A DNA stretch of 64,000 bases from Lysinibacillus pakistanensis (GCA_001312325.1 BBDJ01000002.1:186001-250000); one strand, 5' to 3'. Positions 1-10,096 are shown, numbered from the stretch's first letter. Notes: generated by a model not told the origin, from the letters alone. Numbers and translations: made by a program.

Positions 1-17
1 ACAGAGTTATGTCTTAA

Positions 18-158
18 GTTGATTTAGTGTATTATAGCGGAAATGCTAATTTTTTTATTAATTCTGTTACATCGAAGGGGATTTCTGGTGATTTTGATAT
101 GGCTGTTAATGAACAAGTACATAGCAATTTTAAAGTTTTTTTGAAATTTTTAACTTAA
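18..158 (+). pseudogene. C-terminal fragment of an unrecognised protein
   Basis: An open frame of 46 codons ends at a TAA at 156-158. It has protein-like composition (contains NSVTSKGISGDFD and ends FKVFLKFLT) but no start codon; an in-frame TAA lies at 15-17. It is either the 3' end of a frameshifted gene that enters from the left or a remnant. I do not recognise the family. Confidence 0.3.
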
Positions 159-433
159 TTTTAACTTTGGACATGTAATGTTAAAGAAACTGGATTTATA
201 TAGGGGTAATGATGAAAAAATTAGTTAGTGCATGGTCAATAGGCGGTTTGTTAAACAGATTAAATAATAGAGCTTGTCCCAGTATAAACAACTCAGTTAG
301 CAATTAAACTACAGTAATATTCTGTATATAAGACGACTAACCCTAAATGAATATATTGTAGAGAAGTTTTTTTATAGGAATAGCGTGGTTCTAAGTCACT
401 TGATTACAGATATGGGAGGATTAAAGTAGGGAT
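159..433. other. Gap without a convincing gene
   Basis: AT-rich. A 31-codon frame starting at ATG 212 behind AGGGGTAAT could be a small or degraded gene, but nothing supports it beyond the ribosome-site-like sequence. Confidence 0.3.
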
Positions 434-623
434 ATGAATCAGTGGAGTAATATGGAAACCGCATTGTACACTTCTATTTTTACTGTTTTTCTTGGTATAA
501 TATTTTATTTTAAATTGTGGTGGGATGGGCCAGGTGTGAGCTGGTCATTTACCAAGAAGTTTTTTTTGTATTTTGATCATTGTAGTGTGTATTGTCGGTG
601 TTTGTGCTTATTTTATGAGCTAA
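434..623 (+). CDS. Small two-helix membrane protein, frameshifted
   Basis: The first half encodes a hydrophobic helix (TSIFTVFLGIIFYF). An 8-T run at 560-567 then shifts the frame. One base less yields a second clear hydrophobic segment (LIIVVCIVGVCAY) ending FMS-stop at 621-623; without this correction the tail is Cys-rich nonsense. The product would be about 62 residues with two membrane segments, facing the membrane as a hairpin. A GGGAGG sequence lies about 14 bases upstream and TAGGG lies closer. No family is recognised. Confidence is in a real gene, not in a function. Confidence 0.5.
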
Positions 624-743
624 ATGTAAGGATAGGTTGAGTTGGCAAATGACAGAAAAATAACCCGATATTTGAAATTAATACAATTTTTTTGTTTAAA
701 TTCTATGTAATATATAGAACCGTATTAAAAGGAGTAATAAAAA

Positions 744-1163
744 ATGAGATTATGGCATGTGGATTTATTAAAGTATCTACCAAAAGGACAACTACTTTCA
801 CAATGGAGAGAATTAAATAGTATATTTGCCAAAGAAGATAAACATATATTAATTAATTATATATACGAATATTCTAAAAATGATTTGTATGTATATACAG
901 AAAAAGTAATTGAAGAAATGAAAAAACGTTGTTATCAAATTAGATCATATGAAAAAATGAATAAATACTTTGAAAATTTAGAGTCAGTTAAGCATGTTAA
1001 ACCTTTTAAAAATCATCATGACAATGAATATCTTCAAATTTGCTATTACAATCTAAAGGAAAAATTTATACGGGGTCAAAAAGATTTTGAAGAGGAAATG
1101 TATAATAATTTATGTTGGTATGTAAATGACATACTTAAGAACAGTATCGATGGTTTTAAATAG
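744..1163 (+). CDS. Pyrimidine dimer DNA glycosylase-like (Pyr_excise) protein
   Basis: The intact 139-residue protein starts MRLWHVDLLKYLPKGQLLSQWREL, close to the hallmark N-terminus of small bacterial proteins in the T4 endonuclease V-like family (MRLWH..LI..LP..QLL.Q.RE, then VNY and a helix with EEMKKR). The T4 enzyme cuts DNA at cyclobutane pyrimidine dimers, and its relatives are assumed to act on damaged DNA. Here the conserved ALRG-type segment is replaced by NSIFAKEDK, so activity is uncertain. The start is supported by AAAGGAG 8 bases upstream. It stands alone, with no operon partner. It is one of the few genes in this area without a frameshift. Confidence 0.7.
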   Translation: MRLWHVDLLKYLPKGQLLSQWRELNSIFAKEDKHILINYIYEYSKNDLYVYTEKVIEEMKKRCYQIRSYEKMNKYFENLESVKHVKPFKNHHDNEYLQICYYNLKEKFIRGQKDFEEEMYNNLCWYVNDILKNSIDGFK

Positions 1164-1468
1164 ATTTCTCTTCAAAAGTTAGTGTCTTTTTCACATGTTA
1201 TTGCGATTGTTGTTAAGATTTTTAGTATAACATATACTGGGATATGCGCCAAAGAATTCCGTTATAAGATTATTTAATACTTGTAGAAAAGATAATCTTA
1301 ATTCTGGCTAAAACCTTAAAAAGCAAATTAGAATATTTGTATTTTTATAACCCTAATTTACTAAGAAATATAGTTGGAGTTTTTATAAAAAAATACTTAA
1401 AAACTTCCGATATTCACATTATATTATAAATAGTTAAAGCGATAGCACGTATGTGGAGGTGTTGAAAA
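1164..1468. other. Intergenic gap
   Basis: AT-rich spacer. I see no gene, hairpin terminator or repeat in it. The last 40 bases carry the ribosome site (GTGGAGGTG) of the next gene. Confidence 0.4.
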
Positions 1469-1961
1469 ATGGGGATGATCGGCTATTACATTGCTTTGCC
1501 AGAAGAAGAAATCCAGCAGCTTGCGGCCAGAACCAAAATGCTAGAGGACATGGACCCCTATAACAGAGAAAATCTTGATATTGATAAATCATGGCAGGCG
1601 CTTTATTACTTACTCTGCGAAGATATTTGCGATGGCGAGCCACCTCTTGGTTATGTCGTTCCAATGGATCAGGCTAACTACTTGGAAATTGGAGATATTG
1701 GTGCCTTTTATTTAACTCACCGACAAATTTGTGAAGCCTATCAAGCCATTGAGGCGATGACACGAGATGAGCTTCTAGCTAAATACAACTATAATAAGAT
1801 GCTTGAGGAGGATATCTATCCTCTCTACAGCGACGGTGAAGAGAAAGATGGAGAAGCAGAACAGTTTTTTTGACTATCTATACAGTTATTTTAAAGATAT
1901 TCGCAAGTTCTTTGCTGAAACCATATCCGAAGGCAAAGGACTAGTATTCTGTATTTCATAA
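1469..1961 (+). CDS. DUF1877 (YfbM-like) family protein, frameshifted near the end
   Basis: The protein begins MGMIGYYIALPEEEI, the characteristic start of DUF1877 proteins, and continues with the acidic pattern LDIDKSWQALYYLL and GYVVPMDQANYLEIGDIGAFYLT. At 1865-1871 a 7-T run shifts the frame into an early stop. Dropping one T gives the expected C-terminus (DYLYSYFKDIRKFF...GLVFCIS) ending at 1961, for about 163 residues, normal for the family. Function in the family is unknown, though it is often found in accessory regions. The start has AGGTG in front. Confidence 0.75.
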
Positions 1962-1980
1962 TACCTATGCATACTACAAA

Positions 1981-2013
1981 GTCTGGCACCGAATAACGTA
2001 GTACCTGCCAGAC
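1981..2013. terminator. Hairpin, possible weak terminator
   Basis: GTCTGGCA pairs with TGCCAGAC across a 17-base loop just after the DUF1877 gene. There is no T-run behind it, so it may be only a stabilising hairpin. Confidence 0.35.
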
Positions 2014-2049
2014 TTATGCCTAATAGAGAGTAACCTTAGTTTTCGTTTA

Positions 2050-2278
2050 CTTATTTAATCTGAATTTCTCGAAACGTAATATACTTCTTGTCATTATCCC
2101 ATGCTATAAATCCTTCATTCATGCTTTTTACCTCGAAAGTTGACGTTTGTTATCTATTCCAATACTTTTCTTCACGTAAAATCAATTCTGTTACTCAATC
2201 AACCATCCCTTCCTTAAAGCATTTTCTTTTTGTAATCCTTATCGTTTTGCATTTGAAAATCCATATTCTTTAGATAAA
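2050..2278 (-). pseudogene. Decayed reading frame on the minus strand
   Basis: Read on the minus strand, the segment ends in a protein-like tail (MNEGFIAWDNDKKYITFRE, then IQIK and stop near 2056). Upstream, in other frames, lies YGFSNAKR and KENALRKGWLIE, interrupted by stops and shifts. This looks like the 3' part of a lost or badly frameshifted gene. I cannot name it. Confidence 0.3.
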
Positions 2279-2431
2279 CAACAGATGACGATTCAGCGCG
2301 CTTTACTTATATAAATGGAACGAGGAAGGTCATCTAGAATTTTGATTAAGTAAAGGGCAATATCATACAAGAATGTGATTTCTACTTTTGCTATACTGGG
2401 CAGCAGGTAATCAAGAAGGGAGGCAAAACGT

Positions 2432-3257
2432 ATGAAGCAGGAAATGAGAATAGTAAAATATGATGCACAATTAAAGGTTGAGGCCTATCATTTTAAGGGA
2501 ATTATGCAAAAATTCCCTAATCATTTTCATGAATATTATGTGATTGGGTTTATAGAAAGTGGTAGACGACTTTTATCCTGCAAATCTAAGGAATATATCA
2601 TTGAACGAGGGGATTTATTGTTATTTAATCCCCGTGACAATCATGCTTGCGAGCAAATTGATGGAAAGACATTGGATTATCGCTGTATAAATATCCAACC
2701 AGAAGTGATGAGAAGGGCTGTCTTTGCAATTACGGGAAAAGAACAACTACCTTATTTTACACCTCAAGTACTTTTTCATAATGAATTGGTAGTTGTACTT
2801 AGGGATCTACATCAGATGCTTATGCAGGAAGAAGCTTGCTTGAGGAAAGAGGAAGTTTTTTTATTTTCTTTTGGAACAGCTAATTGAAGAATATACGAAG
2901 CAGGGAATATCAACAAGTATTTCAGAGCAAAACACTAAAATAACAGCAATCTGTGAATTTTTAGAAGAAAGTTACATGAAAAATATTACACTAGAGGACC
3001 TATGTAATCTAACAGGATTGAGTAAATACTATTTACTTCGATCTTTTACAAAGCAAATGGGTATCTCTCCATATAGTTATTTGGAAACTATAAGAATAGA
3101 TAAGGCTAAAAAGATGCTAGAGCATGGAGTATTACCAATTGACGTGGCATTCAAGACAGGGTTTACTGACCAAAGCCATTTTTCTAACCTTTTCAAGAAG
3201 TTTATAGGGCTTACACCAAAACAGTATATGAATATTTTCAAAGATGCACGAAACTGA
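2432..3257 (+). CDS. AraC-family transcriptional regulator, one frameshift
   Basis: After correcting a 7-T run at 2856-2862 the protein has 274 residues. Residues about 15-110 form an AraC-type cupin sensor (FPNHFHEYYVIGFIESGRR; IERGDLLLFNPRDNH). Residues about 170-270 carry two helix-turn-helix units (LEDLCNLTGLSKYYLLRSFTK and VAFKTGFTDQSHFSNLFKK, followed by GLTPKQY). These regulators usually bind a small ligand through the cupin and activate a neighbouring gene. The EamA transporter begins 25 bases downstream on the same strand, so it is a likely target or operon partner. The start has AGGGAGGC about 9 bases upstream. Confidence 0.85.
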
Positions 3258-3282
3258 TCTTATTTGCATAGAGAGGATTTTT

Positions 3283-4188
3283 ATGAATACAAAAAAAGAG
3301 ATTCACGGACATTTTTTTAGCAGTAATCACTATTTTTATTTGGGGTACAACTTTCATATCAACTAAGATCTTATTAGATGCAATTTCACCTATTGAAATC
3401 TTATTTTTGAGATTTATCATTGGTTTCCTTGTTCTGCTCCTTGTTTATCCTCACTGGTTTAGTGTGAAAGAAAAAAAACAGGAACTATATTTTGCAGGTG
3501 CAGGATTATGTGGTGTTACATTATATTATTTACTCGAAAATATAGCACTAACTTATACCTTTGCATCCAATGTAGGTGTCATTATTTCAATAGCACCTTT
3601 TTTTTACTGCTTTCCTTGCACATTTATTTTTGAATGGTGAGAAATTAAGATACCAGTTTTTGATTGGTTTTGTAGTTGCACTAGTTGGTATTTTCTTTAT
3701 TAGCTACAATGGAAGTAGCAACTTAAAACTAAATCCGTTGGGAGATATACTAGCTGTTTTAGCTGCGGCAGTATGGGCTATCTATTCTATACTTACCAAG
3801 AAAATTAGTGAGTTTCAGTATAATACGATTCAAACAACACGAAGAATTTTTTTTCTATGGGTTAATTTTTATGATACCTGCATTATTTATTGTTGGGTTT
3901 AAACCAAATATAAATCAATTGATGCAACCAACTAATCTATTAAATATCCTATTTTTAGGGGTAGGAGCATCCGCACTTTGTTTTGTAACATGGAATTCTG
4001 CAGTAAAAATATTGGGTGCAATTAAAACTAGTGTTTATATCTATATGGTTCCCGTAATAACCGTTATTACTTCAGTATTTGTACTGAATGAAATAATTAC
4101 AGGATTCGCTATGACTGGAATCATACTTACTCTAGTAGGATTATTTATTTCTGAGAGTAAGGCTATGCAAAACAAATGTAGTGATTAG
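3283..4188 (+). CDS. EamA/DMT-family drug or metabolite exporter, three frameshifts
   Basis: A ten-helix inner-membrane protein of about 300 residues after correction at T-runs near 3312-3318, 3598-3605 and 3847-3854. EamA marks include [12 protein letters not shown] at the first helix, [15 protein letters not shown] at the start of the second half, and the closing pattern [18 protein letters not shown]...[12 protein letters not shown]. The family exports small metabolites or drugs, and the substrate cannot be told. It follows the AraC regulator by 25 bases, with AGAGGATTTTT as ribosome site, so the pair probably forms a regulator-exporter unit. Confidence 0.85.
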
Positions 4189-4259
4189 ATCCTTAACTGG
4201 TGGCGGATTTTATGAAGGTAGGGGAAAGTGAAGTTTCATAATAGTACACCCTCTTTTAT

Positions 4260-4275
4260 GCAACCCCAGAGTTGC
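4260..4275. promoter_or_regulatory. Palindromic operator, copy 1
   Basis: GCAAC-CCCAGA-GTTGC, a 5-6-5 palindrome just upstream of the -35 box of the ArsR-type gene. It matches copy 2 at 4289-4304 in its arms but not its spacer. Confidence 0.6.
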
Positions 4276-4281
4276 ATATTC

Positions 4282-4311
4282 TTGACAAGCAACTGTGAGG
4301 TTGCCTAAAAT
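4282..4311 (+). promoter_or_regulatory. Promoter of the ArsR-type gene with operator copy 2 in the spacer
   Basis: TTGACA (4282-4287) and TAAAAT (4306-4311) are 18 bases apart. The spacer holds the second palindrome GCAAC-TGTGAG-GTTGC (4289-4304). Transcription should begin about 4317-4319, on the ATG at 4318, so the mRNA may be leaderless. No ribosome site precedes that ATG. Confidence 0.65.
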
Positions 4312-4317
4312 TGAAAT

Positions 4318-4596
4318 ATGGATTGGGACAAAGATATTATATTCAAAGCGCTTGGTGATTCGACTCGACGGATTATATTAGATGAACTTTCCGACCGCAA
4401 TGAGTTGACGCTATATGAACTTACTGCACGTCTCGTTATGAAACATAACCTTGCCATTTCACGACAGGCGATTGCTAAACATCTTAATACATTGGAAGAT
4501 GCAGGGCTTGTAATTTCGAAACGAAAGGGAAAATATAGAGTACTCACGTTTAACAAAGAACCACTAAGAAATTTGTTGAAAGGATGGTTAAATTAA
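4318..4596 (+). CDS. ArsR-family winged-helix repressor
   Basis: The intact 92-residue protein is a winged helix: FKALGDSTRRIILDEL opens the domain, ISRQAIAKHLNTLEDAGLV is the recognition helix and turn, and RKGKYRVLTFN is the wing. No cysteine metal site is seen, so it is not a classical arsenic or cadmium sensor. It resembles ArsR-type regulators that precede glyoxalase-fold genes. Two GCAAC/GTTGC palindromes flank and overlap its own -35 box, so autorepression is likely. The VOC-fold gene starts 91 bases downstream and is the probable partner. Confidence 0.85.
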   Translation: MDWDKDIIFKALGDSTRRIILDELSDRNELTLYELTARLVMKHNLAISRQAIAKHLNTLEDAGLVISKRKGKYRVLTFNKEPLRNLLKGWLN

Positions 4597-4687
4597 CATT
4601 ATCACTAATGATGATGTATGAGTTTTGCATTTTGCAGCCAGATTGTTAGAAGTGAACCATATAGATAAATAGTAAGGAGGACAAAAC

Positions 4688-5075
4688 ATGTTGAAAATTA
4701 TTATTACTAGTATATTCGTCCAAGATCAAGACAAGGCACTAGAATTTTATACAAAAACATTAGGCTTTGTAAAAAAAGCATGACGTTCCCAGTGGAGCAT
4801 ACAGATGGATAACGCTTGTTTCTCCTGATGAGGAAGGAAGTATCGAGCTTTTACTTGAACCTAATGAGCACCCTGCTGCGAAAGAGTATCAAGAGAAGCT
4901 ATTTGCAGATGGTATTCCAGTAACAATGTTTGGTGTTACAGATATCGACCAAGAGTACGAACGATTAGTCGAAAAAGGCGTAAAGTTTACTATGAAACCG
5001 ACAAAAATGGGGGAAATCACAATAGCTGTCTTTGATGATACATGTGGCAACCTTATTCAGATCATACAGCAGTAA
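4688..5075 (+). CDS. VOC-fold (glyoxalase/bleomycin-resistance-like) protein, frameshifted
   Basis: The gene starts at ATG 4688 behind AAGGAGG. The first 29 residues (IFVQDQDKALEFYTKTLGF) are a typical VOC beginning. A 7-A run at 4771-4777 shifts the frame; one base less gives HDVPSGAYRWITLVSPDEEG, LLLEPNEHPAAKEY, GIPVTMFGVTDID and the ending MGEITIAVFDDTCGNLIQI, for 128 residues in total. The fold binds a metal and handles small electrophiles or antibiotics, but the substrate is unknown. It lies just after the ArsR-type gene and probably shares its control. Confidence 0.8.
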
Positions 5076-5161
5076 CTTTCTGTTAATCCTAACCAATTTT
5101 TACGATGAGGTTGTACAGGTCTAAATTTTAACATTTTACAATCGGGATTATTAATTGAAAT

Positions 5162-5196
5162 AAAAGCGTGTTTGATCAATTCAAAACACGCTTTTT
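5162..5196 (+). terminator. Rho-independent terminator
   Basis: AAAAGCGTGTTT pairs with AAACACGCTTTT across a short loop and ends in TTTTT. It closes the ArsR/VOC unit. Confidence 0.85.
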
Positions 5197-5347
5197 CTAT
5201 TCATTTATTCAATCATCAAGGGGATGTAATCAAATTTTATTTCAAGGCTACGGTTAATAATAATGTTAATAATTATTTTGATGTAGTAATAGGGGGAGAG
5301 AATTAAAGAATGCGTTAAAATTTATATAAATTATGGAGGTGCGAGAA

Positions 5348-5476
5348 ATGCTTGGATTACCAAATGGAGAGGTGTTTTTAGTTTCTTGGACAACTGAATG
5401 GGAAACGAAAATTAATTTAGATTTGGAAGTACAGCCGTACAAAATTCAAGTGCAAAGCCAATTAAAGTTTAAGTAA
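5348..5476 (+). pseudogene. Truncated N-terminus resembling GrpB (UPF0157)
   Basis: A 42-residue frame starts MLGLPNGEVFLVSWTTEWE behind GGAGGTG. This matches the recurring N-terminus of GrpB-family nucleotidyltransferase-fold proteins, which are normally about 170 residues. The remaining 22 residues (KINLDLEVQPYKIQVQS...) do not look like GrpB and a stop follows at 5474. It is probably a deletion remnant, although a short expressed peptide cannot be excluded because the ribosome site is good. Confidence 0.45.
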
Positions 5477-5526
5477 ACAAGTTTACATTAGAATTTTTAT
5501 CAATATGTATGGGAGGTAAAGCTGAT

Positions 5527-6072
5527 ATGGCATTTGAAAATGTGGTTTATCCAGCGTTTATAAGACAAGAGGAAGAAAGTTTCGGAGTTCATTTCCCAAC
5601 ATTACTTCCGGATTATGGGTGGGAGGTTTGCTTAAGCTCAGGCTCAACGAAAGAAGAAGCTATTCAAAATGCAAAGAAGGCTTTAGCATATTTGTTAGCG
5701 GGTGCTCTATATGATAATGAAGATTTACCAAGTCAGGCGCCCATTCCTGCTAATCTTGTAACAGAAGAGATGGAACTGGTTTTTATAAAACATCTTATAG
5801 TGATTATGCGAAGGAAATTGAGGATCATTTACCTGGACGTCATTGGCATATCTATTTTAAAAGTGATGAGCAAAGTGAATTTCGAGCCGTTGCATATAAG
5901 AATAAACTAGGATTTTGGGATGTAAAGGTTGATGGTGATTTACCTATTAAAATCAAAAAAAGAGAAGTTGTTACGACTTTGTCCTACATACCCTGAAATT
6001 TGTAAAGCACAACGTCGTGTTGAGGCGGAAGAAGCATTTGATAGTTTTGTAACTAAAGTAAAAGAAATTTAG
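5527..6072 (+). CDS. HicB-like antitoxin domain plus unknown C-terminal domain, frameshifted
   Basis: The start at ATG 5527 is set by GGGAGG at 5510-5515. Residues 1-75 are HicB-like: VVYPAFIRQEEESFGVHFPTL, then STKEEAIQNAKKALAYLLAGALYDNEDLPSQAP. Near 5777 the frame breaks (one T too few in TTTTT); a second break sits in an A-run near 5956. Corrected, the protein continues FYKTSYSDYAKEIEDHLPGRHWHIYF...AVAYKNKLGFWDVKVDG to a TAG at 6072, about 181 residues. HicB normally neutralises the HicA RNase. No HicA is adjacent, so this may be an orphan. The second part could also be a separate gene. Confidence 0.55.
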
Positions 6073-6136
6073 AACGGTTAAATGAACTCAATATAAAGAT
6101 AGAAAATACCTATTTAGTATATTGATGAGTAAGAAG

Positions 6137-6166
6137 CGATTGTCAAATATGCAATCGTTTTTTTTG
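6137..6166 (+). terminator. Rho-independent terminator
   Basis: CGATTG pairs with CAATCG across ten bases and is followed by nine T residues. It closes the HicB-like gene. Confidence 0.8.
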
Positions 6167-6315
6167 TTGTTTGTTTTTTTGATAAAAATAGTTAATTATT
6201 CATTCTCATCTCCTGCCATGTTTCGTTGTTTTCTTAAATTTTTGCTCCTTCTATAAAAGAAGAATCTCCCGCTACAGGTAGAGAAAAAGAAAGACATCAT
6301 TGATAATTAATTTTG

Positions 6316-6332
6316 TTGATAATAATTATCAA
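6316..6332. promoter_or_regulatory. Fur box
   Basis: TTGATAATAATTATCAA is a perfect palindrome matching the Bacillus Fur core TGATAATNATTATCA (7-1-7). It lies 150 bases ahead of the MFS and siderophore-uptake genes, predicting iron repression of that whole module. A second partial copy (ATTGATAATTAATTT) lies directly upstream. Confidence 0.85.
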
Positions 6333-6483
6333 TTAAAATTCCGATTAAGCTATATGTCGGAATAAGAAATGGACAGAGGAGTGATTTTACAGACGGCGGT
6401 TAGGAGCTTTATATCATATAGATAGATTTCTATAAATTAAATTGGAAATTGATCGTCAAGCAAGTAATGAAGGAGGAGGTACT

Positions 6484-7907
6484 ATGGCGACAACAGGCGA
6501 AAAGTTGGAGCAGCAGATTGATCCGCGACGCTGGTATGCGCTGGCGGTCATTCTTCTTCCGATACTGCTAAATTCTTTGAATACCTATATGATTCAGGTC
6601 GCGTTGCCATTAATACAAAGTAGTTTAAACGCAAGTTTTACAGATGCTCAACTAATTATGACCTGTTTTTCGCTCAGTTTAGCCGTCACTCTGGTTATAA
6701 GTGGAAAACTCGGTGACATTTATGGCAGGAGGCGGCTTCTGCTTATTGGGGTGAGCGGATTCACGCTCATGTCTATGTTGGGGGGTTTTACATCCAGTTC
6801 GACAATCCTAATTGTCATTCGGATTGTGCAAGGAATTGCAGCAGCATTAATACAACCCCAAGTGCTTTCCATGATGCAGATAAATTTTCTATCGCGTGAA
6901 AAAGGTCTTGTCTTTAGTATTTACGGTGCCTTACTAGGGTTCGGATTTGCATTTGGACTTACATTGGGAGGCATTCTGGTTAATTGGAATGTATTTTCCT
7001 TAGGGTGGAGAACTGTATTTTTTTTCAATGTTCCCTTCGGTATTCTTGTTCTGCTATGTTTACCTCCGCTCCAGGAATCGCATGGCAACCGCACACAGAA
7101 AATTGATTGGACTGGTACAGTCTTCCTGATTAGCGGATTGTTTCTGTTAGTTTATCCTTTATCAGAGGGACAGAAACAGGGATGGTCACATTGGATATGG
7201 GGATGCTTAATTTTATCGTTAGTGCTCCTGCTTGCATTTATTGTAGTGGAAATTCATAAGCAAAAACAAGATGATGGACCACTTGTCGATTTGATGATTT
7301 TTAAACAACGTTTATTTGGAGTGGGATTGCTTTCAGTTGTTTTTATTTATCTTAGCATGTTCTCCCTCTTTTTCATCTTGACATATTATTTGCAGTTTGG
7401 CTTACATTTTGATGCCCAAGCGACCAGTTTTGCTTTTCTGCCTCTTGGTGTCGGTTTTTTTCCTAACTTCCCTAATTTCATCTCGAGTGGTGGACAGATG
7501 GGGAATGGTTGTGTTGAAAATTGGCGCGTTAATTACGGCAGGTTGCTGTTTTTTTACTTATTTTGTTATTGCATATTGATGCGAGACATCTGTTGCATTT
7601 GCCCTATATCTTGACTCTGCTAGTGTACGGGCTGGGACTTGGATTGGTTACAACGCCACTTACTCGAGTTGTGTTGAGCACCATTCCAGCGGAAGAAGCA
7701 GGAACAGCTTCAGGCTTATTTAATACAGTAATGTATTTGGCCAATTCATTAGGAGTAGCATTGAGTAGTATTGTATTCACTATAGTATTAGGACATACCT
7801 TGACAAATGCGACTATGTCCAACTATGTAAGTGCATTTTCCGCCTCTTTAATGCTCTGTGGAGGACTCTCTCTGTCTGCTTATGTTTGTCTTGTTTTTTT
7901 TATTTAA
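6484..7907 (+). CDS. MFS transporter, DHA2-like (14 helices), two frameshifts
   Basis: The start at ATG 6484 is fixed by AAGGAGGAGG. The protein has about 473 residues after correcting T-runs near 7455 and 7550. It carries the MFS signature between helices 2 and 3 (GKLGDIYGRRRLLL) and the DHA-type motif FGLTLGGILV in helix 5. The tail (TRVVLSTIPAEEAGTASGLFNTVMYLANSLG) is typical of EmrB/DHA2 exporters. Proton-driven export of a drug or siderophore is the family role. Its place behind a Fur box and 50 bases before a siderophore-binding lipoprotein suggests siderophore export or handling; this is inference from position. Confidence 0.8.
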
Positions 7908-7957
7908 CCGACAAAACAAATAGAAATTAAATTATATAGAACTGGGAGGAAGAATAT

Positions 7958-8995
7958 ATGTTTTTGAAAAAAATACTTCTCGATGTTTATGATTGTCATG
8001 CTTTGCTTGTTAATGTTATCTGCGTGCTCGCAATGGACAGTTGAATACAAAGAACCAAGTCAGAGTCTTACCGAAGCAACTCAAAGTAACTCGATTGGAA
8101 AAAGCCATTACCCGTTGACTTTAACGGTTTATGACGATGCAGGGAAGGAAGTACAACAAACGATTGAAAAAGAACCGAAACGCATTGTGGTCATTGGGCA
8201 AGGTTTTGCAGAGTGGATGCTTGCTTTCGGAGAAGAAAAACGTATCGTTGGACTAGCTTATTTGGACAAATCCTTTTCAGAATATGAAGAACAAATTAAA
8301 AAAACTTCCTATTATTACGGATATGTGGCCTTCAAAAGAGGCTATTTTGGAGTTGCAGCCGGATTTGATTATCTCGATGTCCTCTGCCTTCCAAAAAGAA
8401 CGGATTGGGGATATTTCTTTTTGGAACAAGAGGGGCATACCAGTACTTACTGGAATCAACTATACTACTGGTCGCACCATCGACAGCTTTTTTTGAAGAT
8501 ATTACGAATCTAGGAAATGTACTGAACATCCAAGATAAGACAGAGGCTTTTGTAGACAAGCAAAAAGAACAGATCAACGATATTCAGACGAAAGCTGTGC
8601 TTGCAAAGGACAAGCCTAAAGTTCTGTTGCTAGGAACTAGTGGAGAAACGACTTATTATTATGGTCCAACACTTTGTCTCATTGATGAAATGATTGAAGG
8701 TGCAGGAGGAGAGTATATTCAAGTGTCTAAGGAAACATATGTAGAGATGTCTGAGGAATCGATTCTATCTGTAAATCCCGATAAAATTATCATTACTGGA
8801 TTTCAAAAATCAGATAGTGAAGCGTTGATTAAGCAATACTTGAACAATCCAAAGCTGAAAAATGCGACGGCAATTAAAAATGGAAATGTAAAGGTTGTCG
8901 AATATACGACAGCTGTTCGTGGAAGTCTTGGGCTTACAGATTTGTATAAGGATGTTGCCCAATATATTCATCCTGAACTGTTTAAAGGAGAATAG
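7958..8995 (+). CDS. Siderophore/iron ABC transporter substrate-binding lipoprotein, three frameshifts
   Basis: The gene starts at ATG 7958 behind GGGAGGA. Removing one A at 7967-7973 gives a lipoprotein signal peptide with lipobox LSAC. Further shifts occur at 8298-8304 and 8488-8494. The repaired protein has about 344 residues and FecB/BtuF-type features: EPKRIVVIGQGFAEWMLAFG, LQPDLIISMSSAF, DKPKVLLLGTSGE and a C-terminal NGNVKVVE. It would capture ferric siderophore outside the membrane and deliver it to the permease encoded next. It lies in the Fur-controlled module and ends 2 bases before the permease ATG. Confidence 0.85.
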
Positions 8996-8997
8996 AC

Positions 8998-10096
8998 ATG
9001 ATAACCTCACAAAGAAGTATGGAAAGATGGATAGATAAACGTTACCTGTCCTCAACATTTATAGTGATACTACTCATTGTACTTGCTATATCCGTCGTTG
9101 TTTCGGTTTCTATTGGACAAGTATCCATTCCCTATAATCAATCTTTTTGGATTTTAGTGGAGCATATCACAGGATTACATACTAGCCACGTTATCGAAGA
9201 TGCAGATGGCATGTTTCTAGATGTGATATGGCAAATTCGCTTTCCACGAGTGTTATTGGCTATGGTAACGGGCGCAGGTTTAGCGCTATGTGGAACTATC
9301 ATGCAGGCATCAGTTCAAAATCCATTGGCTGACCCATTTATACTAGGAATATCTTCTGGCGCTTCATTGGGTGCAACGTTCTCCATTATGCTTGGGTTTG
9401 GAGTAGGAGGCATCTTAGGAGAGCTTAGCGTTGCGACATGGGCATTTATCGGAGCTTTATCCGCAGCACTTCTTGTTTTGAGCTTAGCTAGCATCGGCGG
9501 TAAAACCTCCTCAGTGAAATTAATTTTAGCTGGAACTGTCATTAATGCGTTATGTAGTGCATTTTCAAACTTTATTATTTACTTTGCTAAAAACGCAGAG
9601 GGTATTCGTTCAATTTCCTTCTGGACAATGGGGAGCCTGGCTTCTGCTGAATGGGAAACACTTCCATTTGTAACAGCGGTGGTTCTTGCGGCAGGGGTAT
9701 TTTTTTCTGTTCCAATTTCGAGTTCTTAATACCATGCTGATGGGGGAGGAAACAGCAGTTACGTTAGGAATTAATCTAAATTATTATAGACGATTGTATA
9801 TGATAATCTCATCAATTATCACCGGCATTCTTGTCTCAACTTGTGGAATTATAGGGTTTGTGGGTCTTATTGTTCCCCATATAGTGCGTAGTATTGTCGG
9901 GTCCAATCATAAGCGACTTGTTCCTGTTGCTCTTCTGTTTGGTTCATTATTCATGATATGGGCGGATGTATTTGCACGAACAATAATTCTTAATGGAGAA
10001 TTACCACTTGGAATTGTTACGTCGCTTTTGGGTGCACCAGTCTTTATGTACATGTTAATCAAAAAAAAGTTATGGATTCGGGGGAAACTAAATTGA
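8998..10096 (+). CDS. FecCD-family siderophore ABC permease, one frameshift
   Basis: About 365 residues after correcting a 7-T run at 9700-9706. Multiple membrane helices include RFPRVLLAMVTGAGLALCGT, then MQASVQNPLADPFILGISSGASLGA, which is the hallmark FecCD motif. The second half has the conserved GIIGFVGLIVPHIVRSIVG loop that contacts the ATPase, and the ending ELPLGIVTSLLGAPVFMYML. One copy implies a homodimeric permease. It begins 2 bases after the binding-protein stop and overlaps the ATPase gene, so the three are translated as one unit. Confidence 0.9.

Noticed and set aside
1434..1664. Minus-strand frame opposite the DUF1877 gene
   Set aside because: It lies wholly inside a recognised gene and has no homology or start signal.
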